This document shows, piece after piece, positions 1 through 6,554 of a DNA stretch of 40,652 nucleotides. A program made the translations under genes and the position numbers. Origin of the DNA: RUG14130 sp045598325. GTDB taxonomy: Bacteria > Bacillota > Clostridia > Christensenellales > Aristaeellaceae. How positions within the stretch are numbered: position 1 is the stretch's first letter; the number at the start of each line of letters is the position of its first letter. Location of the stretch: positions 1-40,652 of the forward strand of contig JAZLLT010000029.1 in the NCBI GenBank assembly GCA_045598325.1. The letters run 5' to 3'. The notes under the pieces are model-generated. The model was not told where the DNA came from. It ran no database searches and saw only the letters and a list, made by a program, of their open reading frames with translations.

Positions 1-990
1 GGCAAACACGATGCCGAGACCCGCGTTCAGCATGTAGGTGGAAGAGGAGGCAAAGTGCTTGAGTTCGCGGCGGAACAGCGCCTTTTTGACGCCGGTCGCC
101 TTGAGGGTTTTGGTCTGTACCTTCTTTTCCGCGATTTTGGGCTTGGCGAGGGCGATCTTCAGGAAGGTCCCGGAAAGCACCCAGTAGCAGACAACAAACA
201 GGACGATCGCGATGCCGGCGAAGAGGAGGAAGGGACCGATCTGCCCGACAGAGCCTTTGCCCAACTGGTAGAAGAGGTTGCCCCAGGTCTTGATGCCGCC
301 GGAGAGCCCCTCGGTATTGTTTGCGAGGGTGGTCATGAAGTCGCCGGTGTTGAAGCACAGGTAGTAGTAGGGGATGAAGAAGCCGAGGGCGATGAGGGCG
401 GTGATGATGCCCTTGCCCTTCACCTTGGACGCAATGAGCGCCACCACCCAGCCGAGGGCGCAGGAGAGCGCCGTGACGAACAGGGGGATGAAGAACAGCA
501 GCAGCACCTGCAGGACGACTGCCGCCGCGCTCACATCGGTGATGATCCAGGACGCGATGAGAGAGGGCAGCCACACGCCGCCGCTGTACAGAAGGCTCAG
601 CCCGTACACGGAAGCCATGCGGGAGACGAGAATGGTGCGGGGCGGGATGGGCATGGACAGGAGCGTTTCATTATCCTTGGCCATGTACAGGGTCGAGTAG
701 GTGTTGAAGACGCTGCCGAATGTGCCGAAGACGATGGAGATGATGCCCATGAGGGCGAAATACAGCCACTTCACATCGGGCACGCCGGGCGCTTCGGGGA
801 TATCGAGGATGGTCATGCCGAGACCCATGCCGATGGCGAAGAAGGAGGCTGCCATTACCAGCATGAGAAGACCGAACAGCAGGAACAAACCGATGCGCTT
901 GCCGCGGCTTCTGGTTTTGCCGGTTTTCGCGTTCACAAAGTAGGAACGGAACAGTTCCTTGAATTGCTTTTTGAGAAGGACTTTCAGCAT
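1..990 (-). CDS. ABC transporter permease, partial (C-terminus beyond window)
   Basis: This minus-strand frame is open from the ATG at 990 to the window edge, so only the first 330 residues are visible. Translation shows a basic N-terminus (LLKKQFKELFRSYF) and then several long hydrophobic segments. The first two lie near residues 35-60 (rich in L, F, M and G) and 72-95, followed by more around 145-195 and 250-275. A soluble stretch begins with MAKDNETLLSMPIPP, which is typical of the ABC-2/exporter permeases of Clostridia that sit with one ATPase. The start lies 4 bases downstream of the ATPase stop, so the two genes are almost certainly co-transcribed and the products assemble as one exporter. 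The substrate cannot be read from sequence. The plus-strand open frame over the same bases has no recognisable protein features. Confidence 0.85.
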   Translation of the reverse strand, partial: MLKVLLKKQFKELFRSYFVNAKTGKTRSRGKRIGLFLLFGLLMLVMAASFFAIGMGLGMTILDIPEAPGVPDVKWLYFALMGIISIVFGTFGSVFNTYSTLYMAKDNETLLSMPIPPRTILVSRMASVYGLSLLYSGGVWLPSLIASWIITDVSAAAVVLQVLLLFFIPLFVTALSCALGWVVALIASKVKGKGIITALIALGFFIPYYYLCFNTGDFMTTLANNTEGLSGGIKTWGNLFYQLGKGSVGQIGPFLLFAGIAIVLFVVCYWVLSGTFLKIALAKPKIAEKKVQTKTLKATGVKKALFRRELKHFASSSTYMLNAGLGIVFA

Positions 991-994
991 GCCT

Positions 995-1699
995 TTAGTC
1001 CTCCAACTCCAGGAATACGCTTTCGAGGCTCGCGTCGCCCTTGACCTCCTCCATGGTGCCCTGACGGATCAGTTTTCCGTCCTTGATGATGGCGACCTTG
1101 TCGCAGAGTTTTTCCGCCACTTCCAGCACATGGGTGGAGAAGAAGATGGAACCGCCTTTGTCGCAAAGCTGACGCATCATGCCCTTCAGGGTGTGGGCAG
1201 CGATGGGGTCCAGACCCACGAAAGGCTCGTCCATGATGATGAGTTTGGGCTCGTGGATCCACGCGCCGATGATGGCGAGTTTCTGCTTCATGCCGTGGGA
1301 ATAAGCGGAGACGGGCTTGCCGAGATCGCCGGCAAGTTCAAAGGCTTCTGCCAGTTCCGTGATGCGCTCGCTGCGCTTCTCACCGTCCACCTCGTAGATG
1401 TCCGCGACGAAGTTGAGATACTGGATGCCCGTCATGAACTCGTACAGGTCGGGATTGTCGGGGATGTAGGCGATCTTCTTTTTGCAGGCGATGGGAGAAT
1501 CGGCGATGTTCACGCCGTCGATCAGGATCTCGCCCTTATCGAAGGGCAGGATGCCCACGGCGGATTTGAGCGTAGTGGTTTTGCCGGCGCCGTTATGACC
1601 GATGAAGCCGTAAATGACGCCCGGCTCGATATGGAGAGTCAGGTCGTCAACGGCCTTTTTCTCCCCGTAAGTCTTGGTGAGATGGGTGATTTTGAGCAT
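995..1699 (-). CDS. ABC transporter ATP-binding protein
   Basis: A 234-residue nucleotide-binding domain that energises the permease encoded just downstream. Walker A is GHNGAGKT at residues 34-41, the signature region is YSHGMKQK, Walker B is LIIMDEP and the H-loop is STH. The length and the degenerate signature (SHGMKQK rather than LSGGQ) fit the CcmA/DrrA-like ATPases that pair with ABC-2 type permeases. A strong ribosome site (AAGGAGGAAA on the minus strand) sits just ahead of the ATG at 1699, and a good promoter lies at 1759-1786. The pair probably exports a peptide, lipid or drug, but nothing nearby fixes the substrate. Confidence 0.93.
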   Translation of the reverse strand: MLKITHLTKTYGEKKAVDDLTLHIEPGVIYGFIGHNGAGKTTTLKSAVGILPFDKGEILIDGVNIADSPIACKKKIAYIPDNPDLYEFMTGIQYLNFVADIYEVDGEKRSERITELAEAFELAGDLGKPVSAYSHGMKQKLAIIGAWIHEPKLIIMDEPFVGLDPIAAHTLKGMMRQLCDKGGSIFFSTHVLEVAEKLCDKVAIIKDGKLIRQGTMEEVKGDASLESVFLELED

Positions 1700-1758
1700 T
1701 TTTTCCTCCTTTTGGAAACAAAAGCGACAAACAGCAGGGCGCGAACGCCTTCGATATT

Positions 1759-1786
1759 ATTATAATATGCCGCGCCCCGTTGTCAA
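1759..1786 (-). promoter_or_regulatory. Sigma-A promoter for the ABC operon
   Basis: On the minus strand, TTGACA (1781-1786) and TATAAT (1759-1764) are separated by 16 bases. Both hexamers are perfect consensus. The -10 is about 60 bases before the ATPase start at 1699 and lies in an AT-rich patch. Confidence 0.8.
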
Positions 1787-1979
1787 TGAGTAAATATGCG
1801 ATTTTTGCGTTTCTTTGCGGGGATTTAGCACGGGTTTAATAACATCGTTTGCAGATAAATGATGGCTATGAAATGTTAGAAATATATTGACAAACCGTTA
1901 AGGGGGGTAAAAGTAGTCAGATATGATACAAAGAACTTTGAGCGTGGAAATAAGCAGTGTTCAACATCCGCAAAAGTAA

Positions 1980-2008
1980 TTGAAAAAAACACTCACATGT
2001 TGTATACT
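1980..2008 (+). promoter_or_regulatory. Sigma-A promoter for the GH106-like gene
   Basis: TTGAAA (1980-1985) and TATACT (2003-2008) are separated by 17 bases. The predicted start falls near 2015, inside the 14-base palindrome TTATTTCAAAATAA. A GGAGG ribosome site at 2027-2031 precedes the ATG at 2038. Confidence 0.75.
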
Positions 2009-2037
2009 TATTTCAAAATAAACTATGGAGGCAGTTT

Positions 2038-4581
2038 ATGTACAATAGATTGTCGGACGCCCTGAACGGAAAAGAAAGCAATCATCTTCTGCCCTTCCTC
2101 TGGATGAAGAACGGTTATCACGACAGGCTCGTCTCTTATGTGCATCAGGTGTATGACAGCGGCTGCCGCGCCTTCTGCGTGGAGAGCCGCACCCACGAGG
2201 ATTTCGGCGGGGATGAGTGGTGGGACGACATGGCGGTGCTTCTGTCCGAGGCGAAAAAACTGGACATGAAGGTGTGGATCCTCGACGACAAGCACTTTCC
2301 CACCGGCTACGCCAACGGACTGATCAAAAAGTACCCCGAGCGGCGGCAGCTCATGCTGGTGGAGGACCATTTGGATGTGGTGGGTCCCGCGCCCGAAAGT
2401 GCCATCCTGCTGCGCGTCACGCAGAAAGCGGGCGAAGAGGAACTGCTGGGCGTGTACGCCTACCGGCGCGACCGGATGGAGGAGACGCTGGACGGCGAGC
2501 CCATCGATCTGACGCAAAATGTGGACGGGCAGTATGTCTACTGGGACATCCCCGAGGGCGTGTACCGGGTGTTTGCCCTGTACAGGAGCCGCCGCGGCAT
2601 CCATAAAGACTACATCCACATGATCGATCCCGCCTCCGTCGCCGTGCAGATCGAGGCGGTGTACGAGCCCCACTATGAGCATTTCAAGGAATATTTCGGC
2701 TCCACGCTGGAGGGCTTTTTCTCGGACGAGCCGGGTTTCAAAAACGGTACCTTCGCCTCTTCGGACCCTGTCGGCGGCTATGAGCACACGGTGGGTCAGC
2801 CGGGTCTTGCCCTGCCGTGGACGGACGAGGTGCTCAAACGCATGAACGCGGACGGCGGAGATTATCTGCCCCTCCTGCCCGCCCTTTGGTATCCCATGGG
2901 GGAGAAGACCGCCCGGGTGCGCGTTGCCTACATGGATGCCATCACGAACCTTTGGAAAGAGGCGTTTTCCTACGGCTTGGGTGACTGGTGCCGCGCGCAC
3001 GGGGTCAAGTATATCGGTCACATCATTGAGGACGAAAACGCCCACATGCGCCTTTCCTCCAGCGGCGGACACTACTTCCGCTCTCTGGACGGTCAGGACA
3101 TGGCGGGCATCGATGTGGTGCTGCATCAGATCATGCCCGGCATGGCGCACTATACCCATGCCGTCGCCGTGGGTATGGGCTACTACACCAGTGAGTTCTT
3201 CGATTACTGCCTTGCCCGCCTCGCTGCGTCCCACAGCCGCATCCGGCCCCGCATGAACGGCCGCGCCATGTGCGAGATCTTCGGCGCGTATGGCTGGGCG
3301 GAGGGCGTGCCCTTCATGAAGTGCCTCATGGACCACATGCTGGTGCGGGGCATCAATGAATTCGTGCCCCACGCGTTTTCCCTCATTTTCCCCGACCCGG
3401 ACTGCCCGCCCCACTTCAACGCCGAGCATTTCAACCCCGAGTTCGATGCCTTCCGCAAACTCATGCTCTACACCAACAAGGTGACCCACCTCTTCGGCGG
3501 CAGCCGCGAGGTCGTTTCCGCCGCCATCTACTATAACGCGGAAGCGGAGTGGTCGGGCAAGAAGCGGATGCTCATCCAGAAGCCCGCACGCCTCCTTTAC
3601 GACAATCAACTCAACTACGATTTCCTGCCCATGGACACCATGCTGGCAGATGCGGATGTCAAGGATGGCAGGCTCACCGTGAACGGCAATTCCTATTCCT
3701 GCCTCGTGGTGCCGTACAGCGAATATCTGCCCGGTGCGCTGCTTGACCGGTTTGCTTCCCTCATCGCGCGGGGCGTGAAGATCGTCTTCGTTGAGGGGCG
3801 TCCGGAGGGATTCGACGCGGGCGATGTTGTGTCACTAAACGATGTCCCCGCCTATGTGCGCGCCTGCGGCGGTACGGATATTTCTCTCGACAAGCCCTTC
3901 GACCTGCTCCGTTTCTGCCACAGAGTGGACAGGAACACCCACATTTTCCAGTTCGTCAACGAGTCCCAGACGGAGGACTATTTCGGCACCGTGATTCTCC
4001 CTGTTTCCGGCGAGGGCACTAAGGTCGACTTCCTCAGGGACAGTCTTTCCAAAGTGACGGCGGCGGACGGCAAACTCGTTCTGGGTCTGCGCCGCGGCGA
4101 GAGCACCATTTTCGTGTTTGACGGAAAAGGCGTCGACCTGCCCGGCGATATCATGTGGAAGCGCGTGAAGCCCCTGAACGGCCCGTGGACGCTCTCCACG
4201 AAGCACGCCATGAAGGAAGACGGCTATACCGCGCCCAAGCCCATCGACCGCCTCTACAATGTGGCGGGCAGGGAAGGGGACAGTTCTTTCAGCGGCTTCA
4301 TGCGCTACGAGACCGAATTCACCGCGGATGAAAACACCGTGGGCATCGATCTGGGCGTAGTGGGCGAGTGCGCGCATCTGTGGCTGAACGGCATCGACCT
4401 CGGGCTCCGCATCGCGCCGCCCTATGTGTACGACCTCCGCTCCGCGGTGAAACCGGGCGTCAACCGCCTCACCGTCGATGTGGTCAACAACCTCGTCCAT
4501 GTGGAGCAGGACCGCTTCTCCACCTACATGCAGATCACGCCGTCCGGCCTCATCGGTCCCGTAAAGTTACTGGAAAACTGA
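2038..4581 (+). CDS. GH106-like glycoside hydrolase with C-terminal jelly-roll domain
   Basis: An 847-residue protein with no signal peptide, so it probably acts on imported oligosaccharides in the cytoplasm. The N-terminal TIM-barrel-like part has the pattern of the Glyco_hydro_106/alpha-L-rhamnosidase-like group: LWMKNGYHD near 21-29, a conserved EWWDD at 60-64, and VWILDDKHFPTGYANG at 79-94, which corresponds to the family's W-x-Y/D-DE-x-x-(F/W)-P-(S/T)-G element. FFSDEPGF near 227-234 carries the acidic pair D230/E231. The last ~130 residues (SGFMRYETEF, then LWLNGIDLG, then LTVDVVNN) look like the galactose-binding jelly-roll seen in beta-galactosidases and GH106 proteins. The substrate is inferred only as a rhamnose-like or related sugar linkage. 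No transporter or sugar kinase lies beside it. Its stop codon is followed one base later by the next gene's -35 box. Confidence 0.78.
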   Translation: MYNRLSDALNGKESNHLLPFLWMKNGYHDRLVSYVHQVYDSGCRAFCVESRTHEDFGGDEWWDDMAVLLSEAKKLDMKVWILDDKHFPTGYANGLIKKYPERRQLMLVEDHLDVVGPAPESAILLRVTQKAGEEELLGVYAYRRDRMEETLDGEPIDLTQNVDGQYVYWDIPEGVYRVFALYRSRRGIHKDYIHMIDPASVAVQIEAVYEPHYEHFKEYFGSTLEGFFSDEPGFKNGTFASSDPVGGYEHTVGQPGLALPWTDEVLKRMNADGGDYLPLLPALWYPMGEKTARVRVAYMDAITNLWKEAFSYGLGDWCRAHGVKYIGHIIEDENAHMRLSSSGGHYFRSLDGQDMAGIDVVLHQIMPGMAHYTHAVAVGMGYYTSEFFDYCLARLAASHSRIRPRMNGRAMCEIFGAYGWAEGVPFMKCLMDHMLVRGINEFVPHAFSLIFPDPDCPPHFNAEHFNPEFDAFRKLMLYTNKVTHLFGGSREVVSAAIYYNAEAEWSGKKRMLIQKPARLLYDNQLNYDFLPMDTMLADADVKDGRLTVNGNSYSCLVVPYSEYLPGALLDRFASLIARGVKIVFVEGRPEGFDAGDVVSLNDVPAYVRACGGTDISLDKPFDLLRFCHRVDRNTHIFQFVNESQTEDYFGTVILPVSGEGTKVDFLRDSLSKVTAADGKLVLGLRRGESTIFVFDGKGVDLPGDIMWKRVKPLNGPWTLSTKHAMKEDGYTAPKPIDRLYNVAGREGDSSFSGFMRYETEFTADENTVGIDLGVVGECAHLWLNGIDLGLRIAPPYVYDLRSAVKPGVNRLTVDVVNNLVHVEQDRFSTYMQITPSGLIGPVKLLEN

Positions 4582-4582
4582 C

Positions 4583-4611
4583 TTGACATAAGCACGCAGA
4601 TGGTCTATAAT
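4583..4611 (+). promoter_or_regulatory. Consensus sigma-A promoter of the reverse rubrerythrin, abutting the glycosidase stop
   Basis: TTGACA (4583-4588), 17 bases, TATAAT (4606-4611): perfect hexamers and ideal spacing. The -35 begins one base after the upstream stop codon (4579-4581). The strength fits the high expression expected for a peroxide-scavenging enzyme. Confidence 0.88.
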
Positions 4612-4625
4612 GATAATCGTTCCTA
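4605..4625 (+). promoter_or_regulatory. Possible PerR/Fur-type operator overlapping the -10 and start site
   Basis: CTATAATGATAATCG reads as an imperfect version of the PerR box TTATAATNATTATAA (10 of 14 informative positions by my alignment). Shifted by several bases, TGATAAT is a perfect Fur-family left half-site with a poor right half. A repressor bound here would block the -10. Rubrerythrin genes of Clostridia are known PerR targets, so the placement is sensible, but the match is only partial. Confidence 0.35.
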
Positions 4626-4656
4626 TTAAGGATAAAATAAAAAGGAGATAGAACCT

Positions 4657-5202
4657 ATGAAAAAGTGGAAATGCCTCATTTGCGGCGAAATCGTCGAAAG
4701 TGAAACCCGTCCCGAAAAGTGCCCCCTGTGCAAAGCCCCCGGTGAGAAATTCGTTGAGATCACCGATACCGAAATGACCTGGGCCGCCGAGCATGTCATC
4801 GGCATCGCCAAGGACGCCCCCGAAGAGATCAAGGAAGGTCTGCGCGCTAACTTCAACGGCGAGTGCACCGAGGTCGGCATGTATCTGGCCATGAGCCGTG
4901 CCGCCGCCCGTGAAGGCTATCCCGAGATCGCCGAGTACTGGAAGACCGCCGCTTTTGAAGAGGCCGAGCACGCCGCGAAGTTTGCCGAACTCCTGGGCGA
5001 AGTGGTCTCTGAGTCCACCAAGCAAAACCTCACCGTCCGCGTCGCCGCCGAGAACGGCGCCACTCAGGGCAAGTTCGACCTCGCTAAGAAAGCCAAGGAA
5101 CTGAACCTCGACGCCATCCACGACACCGTGCACGAAATGGCCAAGGACGAAGCCCGCCACGGAAAAGCCTTCAAGGGTCTGCTGGACAGATACTTCAAAT
5201 AA
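4657..5202 (+). CDS. Reverse rubrerythrin (peroxide/oxygen reductase)
   Basis: A 181-residue protein with a short rubredoxin-like FeS4 site at the N-terminus (C6, C9, C22, C25) followed by a four-helix ferritin-like diiron domain at about 40-181. This is the inverted order that defines reverse rubrerythrin. Likely diiron ligands are visible in GECTEVGMY, FEEAEHAAKF and KDEARHGKAF. The family reduces hydrogen peroxide (and oxygen) to water in the cytoplasm of anaerobes, with electrons delivered from NAD(P)H by a flavoprotein and rubredoxin. The start is fixed by AAAAGGAGAT ahead of the ATG and by the consensus promoter upstream. Its ferritin domain is nearly identical to the C-terminal domain of the next gene, including a 59-base identical DNA block, which suggests tandem duplication and gene conversion. 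Confidence 0.93.
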   Translation: MKKWKCLICGEIVESETRPEKCPLCKAPGEKFVEITDTEMTWAAEHVIGIAKDAPEEIKEGLRANFNGECTEVGMYLAMSRAAAREGYPEIAEYWKTAAFEEAEHAAKFAELLGEVVSESTKQNLTVRVAAENGATQGKFDLAKKAKELNLDAIHDTVHEMAKDEARHGKAFKGLLDRYFK

Positions 5203-5208
5203 TCTCAC

Positions 5209-5234
5209 GGGGCGGCTTATGCCGTCCTTTTCTC
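5209..5234 (+). terminator. Weak terminator or attenuator between the two rubrerythrin genes
   Basis: GGGGCGGC, loop TTAT, GCCGTCCT forms an 8-bp stem with two G-U pairs, followed by TTTCTC. The tail is short, so it may only reduce transcription into the downstream fusion gene, for which I see no separate promoter. Confidence 0.5.
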
Positions 5235-5248
5235 ATGGGGAGGAAATC

Positions 5249-6439
5249 ATGGATCCCAAAGCAATGTTCAAACTCACTTACGGCCTGTACCTGCTGTCCG
5301 CGCGGGAAAACGGCAGGGACAACGCCTGCATCGTCAACACCGCCCTGCAGGTGGCAAACGAGCCCACCCGCGTTTCTGTCGCGGTCATCAAGAAAAACCT
5401 GACCTGCGACATGATCCTGAACACGGGCGTGTTCAATGTGTCCACCATCGACACGAGAGCCGACTTTGGTCTGTTTCGGAGATTCGGTATGCGCACGGGA
5501 CGCGAGACCGACAAGTTTGACGGATTCACCTCCGTTGAGAGGAGCGCAAACGGGCTATATTATCTCACCGCCTGCTGCAACGGTTATCTGTCCGCCAAAG
5601 TGACGGATAAGTACGATCTCGGCACCCACATACTGTTCATCGCGGAAGTGACGGACGGCGCGGTGCTGGGGAATGACCCCTCCGTGACCTACGGTTACTA
5701 TCAGAGCGACATCAAGCCCAAGCCCGCGCGGAAGAAAGGCTGGGTCTGCAGCGTGTGCGGTTATGTCTATGAAGGCGACGAATTGCCCGATGACTTCATC
5801 TGCCCCGTCTGCAAGCACGGCAGGGACGATTTCGTCCGCGCGGACGCCGCGCCCGCTGCCCCCGCTCCCGCAGTCGAAACGAAGATCTCAGGCGGCAAAA
5901 AGTGGGTCTGCCCGGTCTGCGGCTATGTGCACGAGGGCGATGTTCCCCCCGCCGAGTGCCCGCTCTGCCATGTGAGCGGAGATAAATTCACCCTGCAGGA
6001 GGAAGATTTCGTGTGGGCTTGCGAGCATGTCATCGGCATTGCAAAGGACGCGCCCGCGGACATCGTGGAAGGGCTCCGCGCCAACTTCACAGGCGAATGC
6101 ACCGAGGTGGGCATGTACCTTGCCATGAGCCGCGCCGCCGCCCGTGAAGGCTATCCCGAGATCGCGAAATACTGGAAGACCGCCGCTTTTGAGGAAGCGG
6201 AGCACGCCGCGAAGTTTGCCGAACTCCTGGGCGAAGTGGTCTCTGAGTCCACCAAGCAGAACCTCACCGTCCGCGTCGCCGCCGAAAACGGCGCCGCCGA
6301 GGGCAAGTTCGCCCTCGCGCAAAAAGCCCGCGGACCGGGTCTTGACGCCATTGCCGACACGGTGATGGAAATGGCGAAGGACGAGGCAAGACACGGCAAA
6401 GCGTTCAGGGGAATGCTGGAGCGGTATTTCGGAAAATAA
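5249..6439 (+). CDS. Flavin reductase-rubredoxin-reverse rubrerythrin fusion
   Basis: A 396-residue fusion. Residues ~1-155 are a flavin reductase-like FMN-binding domain (ACIVNTALQVANEP; LTCDMILNTGVFNVS; GTHILFIAEV). A full rubredoxin follows (C167, C170, C185, C188), then an Ala/Pro linker, then the shorter rubredoxin site of a reverse rubrerythrin (C221, C224, C237, C240) and its diiron domain (~250-396). The first half matches Hrb, the high-molecular-weight rubredoxin that passes NAD(P)H electrons to FprA in Moorella. The second half is the terminal peroxide reductase. The whole chain NAD(P)H, FMN, rubredoxin, diiron is therefore on one polypeptide, which is inference from domain order. 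I chose the ATG at 5249 because GGGGAGG at 5237-5243 precedes it at good spacing; an upstream in-frame ATG at 5219 lies inside the hairpin and has no ribosome site. Confidence 0.9.
   Translation: MDPKAMFKLTYGLYLLSARENGRDNACIVNTALQVANEPTRVSVAVIKKNLTCDMILNTGVFNVSTIDTRADFGLFRRFGMRTGRETDKFDGFTSVERSANGLYYLTACCNGYLSAKVTDKYDLGTHILFIAEVTDGAVLGNDPSVTYGYYQSDIKPKPARKKGWVCSVCGYVYEGDELPDDFICPVCKHGRDDFVRADAAPAAPAPAVETKISGGKKWVCPVCGYVHEGDVPPAECPLCHVSGDKFTLQEEDFVWACEHVIGIAKDAPADIVEGLRANFTGECTEVGMYLAMSRAAAREGYPEIAKYWKTAAFEEAEHAAKFAELLGEVVSESTKQNLTVRVAAENGAAEGKFALAQKARGPGLDAIADTVMEMAKDEARHGKAFRGMLERYFGK
6200..6258 (+). repeat. 59-base block identical to 4966-5024
   Basis: Bases 6200-6258, within the ferritin domain of the fusion, are identical to 4966-5024 in the stand-alone reverse rubrerythrin, including all third codon positions. 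Flanking sequence in both genes differs at synonymous sites. The pattern indicates recent gene conversion or duplication rather than protein-level constraint alone. Confidence 0.85.
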
Positions 6440-6450
6440 ACACGCCAAAA

Positions 6451-6475
6451 GGGCGGCAGCAATGCCGCTCTTTTT
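6451..6475 (+). terminator. Rho-independent terminator after the fusion gene
   Basis: Stem GCGGCA (6453-6458), GCAA tetraloop of GNRA type, TGCCGC (6463-6468). It is extended by G-U and G-C pairs and followed by a run of five T. The T-rich tail runs into the -35 region of the next promoter. Confidence 0.85.
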
Positions 6476-6476
6476 C

Positions 6477-6505
6477 TTTACTATCCGGAAAGACTGTGGT
6501 ATAAT
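6477..6505 (+). promoter_or_regulatory. Extended -10 promoter for the phosphoglycerol transferase gene
   Basis: TTTACT (6477-6482), 17 bases, TATAAT (6500-6505), with a TGG extension giving TGTGGTATAATG. The same 12-base core occurs at 8191. The weak -35 lies in the T tract of the preceding terminator. Confidence 0.7.
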
Positions 6506-6554
6506 GCGCGTGATAACAATCAATCCGTTCCGCATCTGTAAGGATCTATCGTCT

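Larger units (their letters stand above)
1700..2037. other. Divergent intergenic region, 338 bases
   Basis: This spacer separates the minus-strand ABC operon from the plus-strand glycosidase and is clearly more AT-rich than the genes. It holds the two promoters listed separately. It also contains two short palindromes: CAAAGAACTTTG at 1929-1940, upstream of the plus promoter, and TTATTTCAAAATAA at 2008-2021, overlapping the likely transcription start of the glycosidase. Both could be operator half-sites, but neither matches a regulator motif I can name. A TTGACA at 1887-1892 has no -10 at a usable distance. I see no small gene in this stretch. Confidence 0.5.

Noticed and set aside
55..1044. 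Plus-strand open frame at the left edge
   Set aside because: Its translation is a run of Glu, Gly, His and Asp typical of antisense; the minus strand gives a hydrophobic permease that starts 4 bases after its ATPase.
1887..1927. Possible promoter TTGACA (1887) with TATGAT (1922)
   Set aside because: The spacer would be 29 bases, far outside the usable range.
2023..3609. Minus-strand open frame over the glycosidase
   Set aside because: It overlaps a gene with a promoter, ribosome site and family motifs, and its own translation is low-information antisense.
5219..5248. Upstream ATG at 5219 as start of the flavin reductase fusion
   Set aside because: It lies in the intergenic hairpin without a ribosome site; the ATG at 5249 has GGGGAGG at proper spacing and begins the flavin reductase domain.
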